Below, piece by piece: positions 23,370 to 33,529 of a DNA stretch of 64,000 nt. Each line of letters starts with the position of its first letter. Within the stretch, counting starts at the first letter, position 1. The notes below the pieces were generated by a model. It did not search any database and was not told the DNA's origin. It saw nothing but the letters and a program-made list of their open reading frames with translations. The DNA comes from a bacterium (lineage in GTDB: Bacteria; Chloroflexota; Dehalococcoidia; Tepidiformales; Tepidiformaceae), in the NCBI GenBank assembly GCA_003577245.1, contig QEVS01000001.1, positions 337,306-401,305 on the forward strand, written 5' to 3'. A program made the position numbers and the translations under genes.

Positions 23370-23963
23370 CTACCCGCCCGCCGCCTGCCCTGCCGGGATC
23401 GGGCGGTCGCTCGTCCGGAACTGCTTCCGGCCCTCTTCCAGCAAGTCCCCACCCCGGCAGTCGTTCACGACAATCGCCGGGAAGCCCTCCACCTCAAGCC
23501 GCCTGATCGCTTCCGTGCCAAGGTCTTCGAAAGCTATTACCTCGGCCTTCTTGATGTGACGGTTGAGCAGCGCTCCCGTACCCCCCACGGCTATGAAGTA
23601 AACCGCGTGGTTGCTCGCTATCGCCTGGCGCACCGCGGCGCCGCGCCCGCCCTTGCCGATGATTCCCTTCAACCCCAGCTCCAGCATCCGTGGCGTGTAC
23701 GGATCGAGCCGCATTGCCGTTGTGGGCCCCGCCGACCCGATGACCATCCCCGGCCGCGGCGGGGTAGGCCCCACGTAGTAGACAATCTGCCCGCTGAGCT
23801 CCAGCGGGAGCTGCTCCCCGCGCTCGGCCATTTCGAGCAGCCGCTTGTGGGCCGCGTCACGCGCCGTGTAGATAACTCCGCTAATGCTCACATGATCACC
23901 CGGCTTCAACCGTTCGATCACGTCGTCAGTGAGAGGAGTGGTGATGGCGATGGAGTCGCTCAC
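23370..23963 (-). CDS. Class I fumarate hydratase, beta subunit / Fe-S hydro-lyase beta
   Basis: A 197-residue C-terminal-type subunit of the two-subunit Fe-S fumarase/tartrate dehydratase family. GTG 23963 with GGGAGG upstream. Conserved stretches: LKPGDHVSISGVIYTARDAAHKR, IVYYVGPTPPRPGMVIGSAGPTT, GIIGKGG and AVYFIAVGGTGAL. With the alpha subunit at 24482 it hydrates fumarate to malate in the TCA cycle. Its start overlaps the stop of a GNAT gene by 4 bases; that gene splits the usual alpha-beta neighbourhood. Confidence 0.92.
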   Translation of the reverse strand: MSDSIAITTPLTDDVIERLKPGDHVSISGVIYTARDAAHKRLLEMAERGEQLPLELSGQIVYYVGPTPPRPGMVIGSAGPTTAMRLDPYTPRMLELGLKGIIGKGGRGAAVRQAIASNHAVYFIAVGGTGALLNRHIKKAEVIAFEDLGTEAIRRLEVEGFPAIVVNDCRGGDLLEEGRKQFRTSDRPIPAGQAAGG

Positions 23964-24475
23964 GGGGTGACCTCCCTGTCGTTTGCTTTGGGCGGCGCCA
24001 GCTCCTTGCTCAGGACAAGGAAGTGGCAGGGGACCTTCGATGGCGGATCGTACGGCAGCGTCCCGGTCTGCCGGTAACCCAGCCGCCCGTACCAGGCCGG
24101 CAGCTCCTCCCGCAGATTCACCACCAGGATATCGACACCGGTGAGTCCGCGCGCCGCAAAGTGCGCCTCGGCCCGGGCTACCAGCTCCTTCCCGAGTCCG
24201 CGGGCCTGCGCCTCGGGGTGCACCGAAAGCATGCCGAAGTACCCCCGGCCGTTCTTCTCGGTCAGGTGAATGCAACCCAGCATCGTGCCGCTCTCATCTT
24301 CGGCCACGAGGAAGCGGTCGCGGGCCAGCAACGCGTCGACTTCGGCCTCGTCGGTGCGGTCGCTGTAGACGAAGAAGTCCTCCACCCTGTAGGCGAGCGT
24401 CACCAGGCTGGCGATACTCGCCGCATCGCCGGTGGTCGCTACTCTGATCCTGGCGCCGGTGTCCGTCCCGGCCAT
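23960..24475 (-). CDS. GNAT family N-acetyltransferase lodged between fumarase subunits
   Basis: A 171-residue acyl-CoA N-acyltransferase. LGMLSVHPEAQARGLGKELV-type motif A (here FGMLSVHPEAQARGLGKELV) with the Q/RxxGxG/A acetyl-CoA loop, followed by ILVVNLREELPAWYGRLGYRQTG (motif B). The gene sits between fumarase alpha (gap 6) and beta (4-base overlap), so all three are translated from one message. Substrate unknown. Co-translation raises the possibility that it modifies the enzyme or is simply a passenger. Confidence 0.88.
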   Translation of the reverse strand: MAGTDTGARIRVATTGDAASIASLVTLAYRVEDFFVYSDRTDEAEVDALLARDRFLVAEDESGTMLGCIHLTEKNGRGYFGMLSVHPEAQARGLGKELVARAEAHFAARGLTGVDILVVNLREELPAWYGRLGYRQTGTLPYDPPSKVPCHFLVLSKELAPPKANDREVTP

Positions 24476-24481
24476 GGCAGG

Positions 24482-25327
24482 CTACAGCACCGCCTGGCGG
24501 GTGCGCGCGCTGTGACACTGCATGCTCACCGCCACCGGCAACGACGTGATGTGCGTCGGGTGCGTCTCCACGAAAACGTCCAGTGCCGTGGTCGTTCCGC
24601 CTACCGCCTGGGGCCCCACGCCCAGCGCGTTCACTGCCGCGAACAGCTCATCCTCCAGCTCCGCCGCCTCCGCGTCGCCATGGCGCGAACCGACCGGGCG
24701 AAAGAGCGCGTGCTTGGCGATCGTCATCGCCTTCTCGGCAGTCCCGCCTATCCCGACACCGATGATGAGCGGCGGGCAGGGATTGCCACCCGCAAGGTCG
24801 ACTGTCTCGCAGACGAAATCGATGACCGCTTTCCTGCCCATGCCCGGCAGGAAGTTCTGGTAGCGCGACATGTTCTCGCAGCCGCCGCCCTTCGGCATGA
24901 ACATCAGCTTCAGCTCGTCGCCGGGCACGATCTCGAAGTGAATGACCCCCGGCGTGTTGTCGCCCGTGTTGGTGCGCGCGCTGAAGGGTCGCGCGGCGAT
25001 GGACTTCCGCAGGTACCCTTCGGCATAGCCCCGCCGGATTCCCTCGTTGATGGCGTCGACCACGTACCCGCCGCTCACGTGCACTTCCTGACCGAGCTCG
25101 ACATGCACCACCGCCGTGCCCGTGTCCTGGCAGAGCGGCAGCATCCTCTCCCTCGCGATCTCCGCGTTCTCCAGGATCTCGTCGATCACCTGGACCGCGA
25201 GCGGCGACTTCTCGGTCGCGCGCGCGGCCCGAATTGCGCCTTCGACGTCGGCGGGAAGGTAGTGTGTGGCCTCAACGGCAAGCTTCGCGATGGCATCGGT
25301 GATGGCCGCTGCCGGGATCTCTCTCAT
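24482..25327 (-). CDS. Class I fumarate hydratase, alpha subunit
   Basis: A 281-residue subunit carrying the [4Fe-4S] cluster. The three cluster cysteines are recognisable in LCQDTG, GGGCENMS and QCHSAR. The RTNTGDNTPG stretch and PPLIIGVGIGG are also typical. Works with the beta subunit at 23370. Class I fumarases are oxygen-sensitive, so this suggests low-oxygen metabolism or effective cluster repair. The substrate could in principle be tartrate; fumarate is the more likely in a TCA/methylmalonyl-CoA context. Confidence 0.93.
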   Translation of the reverse strand: MREIPAAAITDAIAKLAVEATHYLPADVEGAIRAARATEKSPLAVQVIDEILENAEIARERMLPLCQDTGTAVVHVELGQEVHVSGGYVVDAINEGIRRGYAEGYLRKSIAARPFSARTNTGDNTPGVIHFEIVPGDELKLMFMPKGGGCENMSRYQNFLPGMGRKAVIDFVCETVDLAGGNPCPPLIIGVGIGGTAEKAMTIAKHALFRPVGSRHGDAEAAELEDELFAAVNALGVGPQAVGGTTTALDVFVETHPTHITSLPVAVSMQCHSARTRQAVL

Positions 25328-25443
25328 TGGCGGTTCCCTGGCCGGTGAGGTGCGGCGCGCACCGCACCCCGGATTCTCAGAGGGTACCGCGAAGCAGGGC
25401 CAGCCGCACTCTACGTTGGCCCGTCACTCGCCCGGGGGCAGTC

Positions 25444-25638
25444 TCAGGCGCGAAAGTCCACGTTGCGTCCTGCGCCGGGGTCGAGCAGTTGTTGCACGAT
25501 CGCCACCCCCGTCGTCGCCTGGATCTCGATTGCCTTCTTGGCGATGAGGAACCTTGAGGCGGCGAGAGCGCTGGCAAACGGGTCGGCCGGGACTGATCCA
25601 ACCGCAGGTGTGCTGGTGATGTTCATCGCCACGATCAT
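25444..25638 (-). CDS. YjfB-like small protein (putative motility family), orphan
   Basis: A 64-residue protein. The start at ATG 25638 is set by AGGAG at 25647-25643; an upstream in-frame ATG lacks a ribosome site. The N-terminus MIVAMNITST is followed by a PADPFASALAASRFLIAKKAIEIQ amphipathic helix, then GVAIVQQLLDPGAGRNVDFRA. This pattern matches the YjfB family: the VLKKAxDxQxxxGxxLVxLL helix and a terminal G..VDxxA. The family is annotated as putative motility proteins and lies near flagellar genes in other bacteria. No flagellar or pilus gene is visible in this window. Upstream of the fumarase operon on the same strand. Confidence 0.65.
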   Translation of the reverse strand: MIVAMNITSTPAVGSVPADPFASALAASRFLIAKKAIEIQATTGVAIVQQLLDPGAGRNVDFRA

Positions 25639-25764
25639 CGGACTCCTGTACGTAAAGCTGGAGTGCATCGGACGTGAATCTCGAGTGTCCTGGCGGTGGA
25701 CTGGCGCGTCCCCTCGCCCGTTGGACGCTGATATCCTGCGCTCCAGGAAATCCAGGAGGCACGC

Positions 25765-26559
25765 ATGGGCAGGCTCGAAGGCAAGGTGGCCATCGTAACC
25801 GGGGGCGGCCGTGGCATAGGCCGCGGCATCTCCCTGGTCCTCGCCGGGGAGGGCGCCGACATCGCCATCCTCGACCTCGATCTCGAGAATGCAAACCGCA
25901 CGGCCGCCGAAATCGCCACGCTTGGCCGGCGCGCCGTCGTCATCCTCACCGATGTCTCGGACACCGCTTCCGCCGAAAGCGGCATTGAGGCCGCCATCAA
26001 CGGCCTGGGGCGCGTTGACATCCTCGTGAACAACGCGGGCGTGGCGGGCGCCAATGTCGCCGCTTCCAGGCTCACGCTTGACGATTGGGACGCCTGCTAT
26101 CGCGTCAACCTGAGGGCAATATGGACCATGTCCAGCGCCCTTGTTCCCCATTTCAAGGCCAACGGGGGAGGCAAGATCGTCAACATCTCCTCCATCGCCG
26201 GGAGGGTTGGCGGCGTGGGACTCGCCCACTACGGCGCCTCCAAGGCCGGCGCCATCAGCGTGACGCAATCCCTCGCCGCCGAGCTGGGCCCTTCGAACAT
26301 CAACGTCAACGCGGTCTGCCCGGGGCTGCTCTGGACCGACATGTGGCGCGGCCTCGAAGCTGCCGTCGGCGGTGATGCGACCCCGGAGGTAGTCGAGCAG
26401 CGCCGCTTCTTCGAATCCTATCTGCGCACCAACTGCCCCCTGCGCAGGGAGCAGTTCCCGGAGGACATCGGCCACGCCGTCGCCTTCCTCGCTTCCGAAC
26501 AGGCGCGCAACATCACCGGGCAGTCATTGAATGTCGATGGCGGCATTCGCATGAACTGA
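25765..26559 (+). CDS. Short-chain dehydrogenase/reductase (FabG-like)
   Basis: A 264-residue classical SDR. TGGGRGIG (residues 12-19) binds NAD(P), DLD at the end of strand 2 suggests NAD preference, NNAG lies at about 90, and the catalytic set is NISSIAG, then YGASKAG. The C-terminus ends ITGQSLNVDGGIRMN, complete. GGAGGC precedes the ATG. It stands alone between the YjfB-like gene and nadC. Substrate unknown. Confidence 0.9.
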   Translation: MGRLEGKVAIVTGGGRGIGRGISLVLAGEGADIAILDLDLENANRTAAEIATLGRRAVVILTDVSDTASAESGIEAAINGLGRVDILVNNAGVAGANVAASRLTLDDWDACYRVNLRAIWTMSSALVPHFKANGGGKIVNISSIAGRVGGVGLAHYGASKAGAISVTQSLAAELGPSNINVNAVCPGLLWTDMWRGLEAAVGGDATPEVVEQRRFFESYLRTNCPLRREQFPEDIGHAVAFLASEQARNITGQSLNVDGGIRMN

Positions 26560-26577
26560 TCGCCGGGCTTCCTGCCG

Positions 26578-27435
26578 CTAGAACGAAAGCTCCAGGCTGA
26601 TGTCGAGCGCCGGCGCGCTGTGCGTAAGGGCCCCCACGGAGATGGCGTCGACTCCCGTGGCTGCAATCGCGGCGATGGTCGCGAGCGTGACCCCGCCGCT
26701 CGCCTCCAGCTTCGCGCGCCCGGCGGTGAGCCTTGCCGCCTCGCGCATCTCCCCCGGACCCATGTTGTCGAGCAGGACCCACTCCGGCCTCGCCGCAAGC
26801 GCGTCCTCGAGCTGGCCCGGCGCGTCGATCTCGATCTCGATCGCCCGGCCCGGGGCCGCCGAGCGGATGGCAGCCGCCGCCTCCGCCAGCGTGCGCCCCT
26901 CGCGGGCAAGCGCCTCGCGGTGGTTGTCTTTGATCATCGCCATACTTACCAGGTCGCGACGGTGATTCGTTCCCCCACCGCAGCGGACCGCGTATTTCTC
27001 CAGGTCTCGCAGCCCGGGGGTGGTCTTGCGTGTGTCGAGGACCATGACGCCCGTCCCCGAAACCTCGTCCACGAACTGCCGGGTCAGCGTCGCGACGCCC
27101 GAAAGCCGCTGAAGGAAGTTCAGGGCCACGCGCTCGCCCTGCAGCAGGGCGCGTACCGGCCCCCGGGCCACGGCAATGGTTTCTCCCGCCGCAATGCGGG
27201 CGCCGTCTTCCACGTGTACCGAAAGATGGACGTTTGGGTCCAGTTGCCGGAAGGTCTCTGCCGCCAGTGCCAGCCCCGCCACTACCCCGCTGTCGCGAGC
27301 CACGAACACGCCGCGTCCCTGCAGCTCCGCGGGGACGGTGTTCAGGGAGGTGATGTCATCTGCCGCCCGGTCTTCGGCCAGCGCAAGTGAAACTGCCCGG
27401 GCAATCTCGGCAGGGGGAGGGGGCTCAATTGCCAC
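26578..27435 (-). CDS. nadC: Nicotinate-nucleotide diphosphorylase (quinolinate phosphoribosyltransferase)
   Basis: Converts quinolinate and PRPP to nicotinate mononucleotide, CO2 and PPi in de novo NAD synthesis. GTG 27435 gives 285 residues and an 11-base overlap with nadB. Visible motifs: EDRAADDITS near the N-terminus, LNFLQRLSGVATLT, LDTRKTTPGLRDLEKYAV with substrate-binding Arg/Lys, GGGTNHRRDL, IKDNH, EIEIDAPGQ and LEASGGVT at the end of the barrel. Coupled to nadB; nadA is not adjacent. Confidence 0.95.
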   Translation of the reverse strand: MAIEPPPPAEIARAVSLALAEDRAADDITSLNTVPAELQGRGVFVARDSGVVAGLALAAETFRQLDPNVHLSVHVEDGARIAAGETIAVARGPVRALLQGERVALNFLQRLSGVATLTRQFVDEVSGTGVMVLDTRKTTPGLRDLEKYAVRCGGGTNHRRDLVSMAMIKDNHREALAREGRTLAEAAAAIRSAAPGRAIEIEIDAPGQLEDALAARPEWVLLDNMGPGEMREAARLTAGRAKLEASGGVTLATIAAIAATGVDAISVGALTHSAPALDISLELSF

Positions 27436-28969
27436 GGCGGAACACCTGCCTTCGCGCCCAGTGCCGGTCATCCTGTTCGGGGTAGTCGCTTCGGTAATGG
27501 GCCCCGCGGCTCTCGGTACGCAGGAGCGCCGCCTTGAGCATGAGCCGCGCGAGCGTGCCCATCTCGCGGAGCTCATGCCATTCGCGGGTTGGCCGCGCCG
27601 GGGAGTTCGCCCATCCGGTGGCTGTCCCGAGCGCGCGTTCCAGCCCTTCGTGGCTTCGCTCAATACCGGCGAAATCCCACATGAGCGCCTGCAGCGTGCC
27701 GTGGCCGGGAGCCGGGCCGCCGTCGACGCCATCGACGATTGCGCGAGGGTCGCGCTCGGCGCCCCGAGGGGCTTCTCCCAGGCACTCCACCGTTCGCTTG
27801 CCAAACACCACTGTCTCCATGAGAGAGTTGCTGGCCAGCCGATTCGCGCCATGCACCCCGGTACAGGCGGCTTCGCCCACGGCAAAGAGCCCCGGCACCG
27901 TGGTGCGCCCGAACGTGTCTGTCCTCACGCCTCCCATCAGGTAGTGGGCTGCAGGCGCCACCGGGATTGGGGCGGAGCGCATGTCGATTCCCTGGCCCTG
28001 GCAGAACGCGAAGATCGCCGGGAACCTCGCCGCAAGGTCTACCCCCCGCGCGACGGTGCAGTCGAGGAACACGTTCTCACTGCCTGCTGCCCGCATCTCC
28101 GCCACAATCGCCCGCGCCACAATGTCCCGCGGTGCAAGGTCGCCAAGCGGATGGTATCCAGCCATGAAGGCCTCACCGGCCGCGTTTCGCAGCACCGCCC
28201 CCTCGCCCCGCACCGCCTCCGAGATCAGGAACGGTGGCGCGCCATCGCCGCGGAACGCCGTGGGATGGAACTGGTAGAACTCCAGGTCTGCGAGTTCGGC
28301 CCCGGCTTCATAAGCAAGGGCGATGCCGTCGCCGGTCGCCACGTCCGGGTTCGTGGTGTGCGAGTAGAGCCACCCGGCGCCGCCGGTAGCAATCACCACC
28401 GCCGGAGCCTCGAACGAAAGGCCTTCGCCAGCGGCAAGGTCCACTGCTTCCACGCCAGTCACGGCCCCGCCTGCGGTGCTTATCCCCGTGGCAATTGTGT
28501 GGTCCAGGATGGTGATCCCCGGGGTCGCGGCCGCGGCCGCGAGCGTCGTCTCGATCGCTGCTCCGGTCTGATCCCCACCCGCGTGGAGCACCCGCGCCCG
28601 GCTGTGCGCGGCTTCGCGGCCGAGCGCGAGTTCGCCCCCCGGCGAATCGAAGGCGACTCCGTACTCCACCAGGTCGCGAATGCGGGAGGGCGCCTCATAG
28701 CAGAGGACTCGCGCCGCCGCCACATCCACCAGCCCGGCCCCCGCCGCGATTGTGTCGGCAAGATGCTGCTCCGGGCTGTCGAGCGGCCCCACCGCCGCCG
28801 CGATGCCCCCCTGCGCCCATGCCGTGTTGCAGTCCTCAATCGACCCCTTGGTCAGCACCAGCACCGGCCCGAGCTTCCTGCTTTCGAGCGCCACGAAGAG
28901 CCCCGAGATGCCGCTGCCGATGACAATCAGCCGGTAGTCCTGTTTCACCGGGAGACTCTGACCGGACAC
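27425..28969 (-). CDS. nadB: L-aspartate oxidase
   Basis: FAD enzyme oxidising L-aspartate to iminoaspartate, first step of de novo NAD synthesis. 514 residues. The dinucleotide-binding motif VIGSGISGLFVAL is at the N-terminus; AQGGIAAA, VIATGGAGWLYSHTTNP, YQFHPTAF and SEAVRGEGAVL follow, with HGANRLASNSLMETVVFGKR for flavin binding and the capping domain. GTG 28969 is the assigned start, but a second in-frame GTG at 28948 is possible. A palindrome overlapping a TACACT -10 element lies just upstream. Confidence 0.95.
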   Translation of the reverse strand: MSGQSLPVKQDYRLIVIGSGISGLFVALESRKLGPVLVLTKGSIEDCNTAWAQGGIAAAVGPLDSPEQHLADTIAAGAGLVDVAAARVLCYEAPSRIRDLVEYGVAFDSPGGELALGREAAHSRARVLHAGGDQTGAAIETTLAAAAATPGITILDHTIATGISTAGGAVTGVEAVDLAAGEGLSFEAPAVVIATGGAGWLYSHTTNPDVATGDGIALAYEAGAELADLEFYQFHPTAFRGDGAPPFLISEAVRGEGAVLRNAAGEAFMAGYHPLGDLAPRDIVARAIVAEMRAAGSENVFLDCTVARGVDLAARFPAIFAFCQGQGIDMRSAPIPVAPAAHYLMGGVRTDTFGRTTVPGLFAVGEAACTGVHGANRLASNSLMETVVFGKRTVECLGEAPRGAERDPRAIVDGVDGGPAPGHGTLQALMWDFAGIERSHEGLERALGTATGWANSPARPTREWHELREMGTLARLMLKAALLRTESRGAHYRSDYPEQDDRHWARRQVFRRGN

Positions 28970-28980
28970 TGCATGGGACT

Positions 28981-28999
28981 TAGTGTAGGTGCTACACGA
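28981..28999 (-). promoter_or_regulatory. Palindrome over the nadB -10 element (candidate operator)
   Basis: TAGTGTAG GTG CTACACGA: 8-base arms with a single mismatch around a 3-base centre, 12 bases before the nadB start. Read on the minus strand it contains TACACT (28987-28982) in the -10 position. The TAGTGT...ACAC half-site pattern recalls NAD-metabolism regulators such as NrtR, but that link is only inference. Confidence 0.45.
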
Positions 29000-29094
29000 A
29001 GTGCGCCGCCACCCCCGGAAGCGCCAGCGCGACGCGCGCGCTAAACTGCACCGCGGCGCACTGCCTTCCTCAATTCCACCGTCGGAGCGTATTC

Positions 29095-29592
29095 GTGGCC
29101 ATCCTGCCGATCCGCCGTGCTGGCGACCCTGTTCTGCGCGAGAAGGCGAAGCGGGTTCGCCTGCCCGTTGACAGCTCCATCCACCGGCTCATCGAAGACA
29201 TGTGGGACACGATGTACGACGCTCCCGGCGTCGGACTCGCCGCACCACAAATCGGCATCGGCCTGCGCGTCATCGTCATCGATGTGCCCGACCACGATCG
29301 CGTTGCACTCGTTAACCCCGAGATCATCAAGCGGTCGGGAGAGCGCAATGTCGACGAAGGCTGCCTCTCCGTCCCGGGGTTCCGTGGCGAGATCGTTCGC
29401 TCCGTGAAGGTGCTTGCCAAAGGCATCGACCCCTATACCGGCAAGGAAGTGCGCATCAGGGCAGAGAATGACCTGATGGCCGAGGCCCTCGAACACGAGA
29501 TCGACCACATCAATGGCATCCTCTACATCGATTATCTTCCCGGGCCCGAAGCACTGGTCCCGCTCAACGAGGCTCCCGAGGTGCAGAGCTAG
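29095..29592 (+). CDS. def: Peptide deformylase
   Basis: Removes the N-formyl group from nascent proteins. 165 residues. Motif 1 GVGLAAPQIG (residues 45-54), motif 2 EGCLSVPG with the metal-binding Cys (about 90), motif 3 HEIDH (about 131-135) with two metal His and the catalytic Glu. GTG 29095 start. Only 3 bases separate it from the next gene, and enolase follows directly, giving a three-gene unit. Confidence 0.96.
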   Translation: MAILPIRRAGDPVLREKAKRVRLPVDSSIHRLIEDMWDTMYDAPGVGLAAPQIGIGLRVIVIDVPDHDRVALVNPEIIKRSGERNVDEGCLSVPGFRGEIVRSVKVLAKGIDPYTGKEVRIRAENDLMAEALEHEIDHINGILYIDYLPGPEALVPLNEAPEVQS

Positions 29593-29595
29593 GCC

Positions 29596-31427
<1,832 letters not shown>

Positions 31428-31447
31428 GAAGAGGTTAGACTGCCCCC

Positions 31448-32068
31448 GTGCTCGCCAGGGTTCATGCTCTTGCCGATAAGCTGATCTACGACGTCGCGAT
31501 GGCCCGCTACCTGGCGGCAACCCTCCCGAAAAACGGGCTCGAACGGAAGATCCCCGGGGGCTGGACTGTTCGCCAGCTCATCGGACACCTCGGCGATGCG
31601 CAGGCCCGGTACGCCGCGGCGCTCGCCAACGTACTCGCCGGCGAACCGCCCTTCCCCGGCGGGTTTGACCCCGAGCGCCAGAACAGCGCTGCCGCGCCCG
31701 CCTTCGCCAGTGCCCGGCTCCCCGCTCTCCTCGAATCGCTGGACCAAACGCGCAGTTCCCTGCTGGACCTGATGGGCTCTTTCAGCCCCGCGCAACTCGA
31801 GATGCCCTTCAGCCATGGCCTTTCACTCATCGAGGCCCTTGGCGCGTGGTCCGGGCACATCGAGGGCCACGCGCTCGATGTTATCGACGCCGTCCCCGAG
31901 CTGGGCCGCGACCCAATGGTGCTCAACTGGGTCTTGTACGCCGACTACACTGCCGACCCCGGCCGCCTTGTACGCCAGCAGCGGCTCCTTGAAGCGGTCC
32001 GCGAGCACTTCGGAGAGGACGCTCCCGGCGCCGGCGATGAAGACTTCGAGGATGAGGAGGAAAGCTAA
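31448..32068 (+). CDS. DinB-superfamily protein
   Basis: A 206-residue four-helix-bundle protein. GGWTVRQLIGHLGDAQARYAAAL near residue 38 and SGHIEGHALDVIDAV near residue 138 provide the His residues typical of DinB/DfsB metal sites. The C-terminus is very acidic (GEDAPGAGDEDFEDEEE). GTG 31448. The DinB fold includes thiol transferases and many uncharacterised proteins, so no reaction is assigned. Followed after 1 base by an uncharacterised gene. Confidence 0.75.
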   Translation: MLARVHALADKLIYDVAMARYLAATLPKNGLERKIPGGWTVRQLIGHLGDAQARYAAALANVLAGEPPFPGGFDPERQNSAAAPAFASARLPALLESLDQTRSSLLDLMGSFSPAQLEMPFSHGLSLIEALGAWSGHIEGHALDVIDAVPELGRDPMVLNWVLYADYTADPGRLVRQQRLLEAVREHFGEDAPGAGDEDFEDEEES

Positions 32069-32069
32069 C

Positions 32070-32927
32070 GTGGCCATCCCCCGGGTTGCTCCACCGCGGG
32101 TCTTCGCTGCTGTTGCGCGCGCTCCCAGGCCTCCGTCCGAGGGCCCGGCCGATGCCCATCGCCAGACCTCGTTCATCCTCGGCGCCGAGGCCGACCTCGT
32201 CGTTGAGGGGCTTGCCTTCGAGGGCTCCGTGGCCGGGGCCGCCACCGGAGCGAAGCTGCGGACCCAGCAGCTCGCCTCCGCGCTGGGGCTCTGGTCCCGC
32301 GCATGGCAATGCCGCCTCCAGGCACTCCATGCCGTGGAATGGGGCAATTACTCTTCTGCTGTCACCCTTATACGCTCCGCCGCCGACTACCAGGCAGCCC
32401 AGGTCTACCTGCTTCGCCAGGGAGCGGCTGAATGGCTCATGTGGCTTGAGCAGGGCGGCATCGCCCTCGCTCCCGAAGAGCACGCGACCGAATACAGGCT
32501 CCACGCCTTCCGCGCCGCCGAAGTGCTCGCCGCCCATCCCATCCTCGGCCCCCTGTACCGGATGACCATGGACCTTTCCATGCCCCACTTCGGCGCCACC
32601 CTCATGCTTGCCGGCAGCGAATCCAGCCCCGAACGGGTTGCCATCACCTTCGGCGACCGCGACTTCCACCTCGGCCTCGCCGAGCTGTGTTTGGGCTGGC
32701 TGTTGCAGCTCAACGTTGCCCAGGCCGGCGACCTTGCCGAGTTCGGTGAGGTCTTCGGGGTGGCCGATCCCTCGCCGCTCCAGGCAATGGCAAACCGCAG
32801 CGCTTCGGCTGCCGCGCGTGCGGACCGCTGCACCATGGAAGCCGTGGAGCGCGATGGCATCAAGCGCTACCTCGTCCACAACTGGCGAAGGCGCTCGGGG
32901 TCCGCTGCCACCAGGCTCCTCCTGTGA
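32070..32927 (+). CDS. Hypothetical protein, helix-rich
   Basis: A 285-residue protein from GTG 32070 (GAGGAGGAA in the end of the previous gene as ribosome site; an ATG at 32038 in the same frame is an alternative). No known domain recognised. The first ~40 residues are Pro/Ala/Arg-rich and probably unstructured. The body is alpha-helical with conserved-looking segments (WSRAWQCRLQALHAVEWGNY, SAADYQAAQVYLLRQGAAEWLMWLEQGG, HFGATLMLAGSES, FHLGLAELCLGWLLQLN). The HAVEWGNY...RSAADY pattern resembles proteins built around a helical ligand pocket, but no function is proposed. Coupled to the DinB-like gene. Confidence 0.7.
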   Translation: MAIPRVAPPRVFAAVARAPRPPSEGPADAHRQTSFILGAEADLVVEGLAFEGSVAGAATGAKLRTQQLASALGLWSRAWQCRLQALHAVEWGNYSSAVTLIRSAADYQAAQVYLLRQGAAEWLMWLEQGGIALAPEEHATEYRLHAFRAAEVLAAHPILGPLYRMTMDLSMPHFGATLMLAGSESSPERVAITFGDRDFHLGLAELCLGWLLQLNVAQAGDLAEFGEVFGVADPSPLQAMANRSASAAARADRCTMEAVERDGIKRYLVHNWRRRSGSAATRLLL

Positions 32928-32991
32928 GGCGCTGCCGGGCCGGGGTTTCCCTCACGGCGTCTTGTCCCTTGCCGGTGTAGCATTCAACTCC

Positions 32992-33432
32992 ATGCGTAGA
33001 CCGCTCGCACTCTTTCTCGTCCCCTCCCTGCTGCTCGCCTTCATCGGTTCTGCCTGCGGCGGCAACGAAAAGGACGGCCAGGACACTCCCACGGCCCCGG
33101 TCTCTGAGCCTGTGACCGACAAGGAGTACCTGAAGGTCATCTGCACCGGCACCAAGGGTTTCTCCGACGCCCTTGTCAGCCAGACCACCGCCGAAGGGAT
33201 CGCCGGCAGCATCACCGGCTTCATCGCCTCCCTCAAGCAGACGACCCCGCCGGCCGACCTCCAGCAGTTCCACCAGGACCTCATCAAGTACCTCGAAGAT
33301 TCCGTCTCCGACCCCACCTCGCTTGTCACGAAGAAGCGGCCTCAGCCCCCCGAGAAGGTACGCGAAAGGCTCGCCGCCACCGAAGCCGAGGTGCCCGAAT
33401 GCACCAAGGCCCACTACTTCGTGACGGAGTAG
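32992..33432 (+). CDS. Secreted lipoprotein, unknown function
   Basis: A 146-residue precursor: MRRPLALFLVPSLLLAFIGSAC with a lipobox (FIGSAC|GG) predicts lipidation at Cys22. A Thr/Pro linker follows, then a small helical domain with two cysteines (VICTGT and EVPECTKA) that could form a disulfide. The middle region (EGIAGSITGFIASLKQTTPPADLQQFHQDLIKYLED) resembles extracytoplasmic four-helix proteins of actinobacteria and Chloroflexota. No enzymatic motif. ATG 32992. Confidence 0.75.
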   Translation: MRRPLALFLVPSLLLAFIGSACGGNEKDGQDTPTAPVSEPVTDKEYLKVICTGTKGFSDALVSQTTAEGIAGSITGFIASLKQTTPPADLQQFHQDLIKYLEDSVSDPTSLVTKKRPQPPEKVRERLAATEAEVPECTKAHYFVTE

Positions 33433-33481
33433 CCATCGGCCCCAGCGGAGGGCCCGCCCTGTCCCTCACCGGGACGAACGG

Positions 33482-33487
33482 TATACT
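33482..33487 (+). promoter_or_regulatory. Probable -10 element of the aminotransferase gene
   Basis: TATACT, 43 bases before the ilvE ATG. AAGGAG at 33512-33517 is the likely ribosome site. No good -35 is seen at 17 bases, so confidence is modest. Confidence 0.35.
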
Positions 33488-33529
33488 GGCAAGACCCCGG
33501 CGCGGCCGGGATGAAGGAGTGCCTCACCG

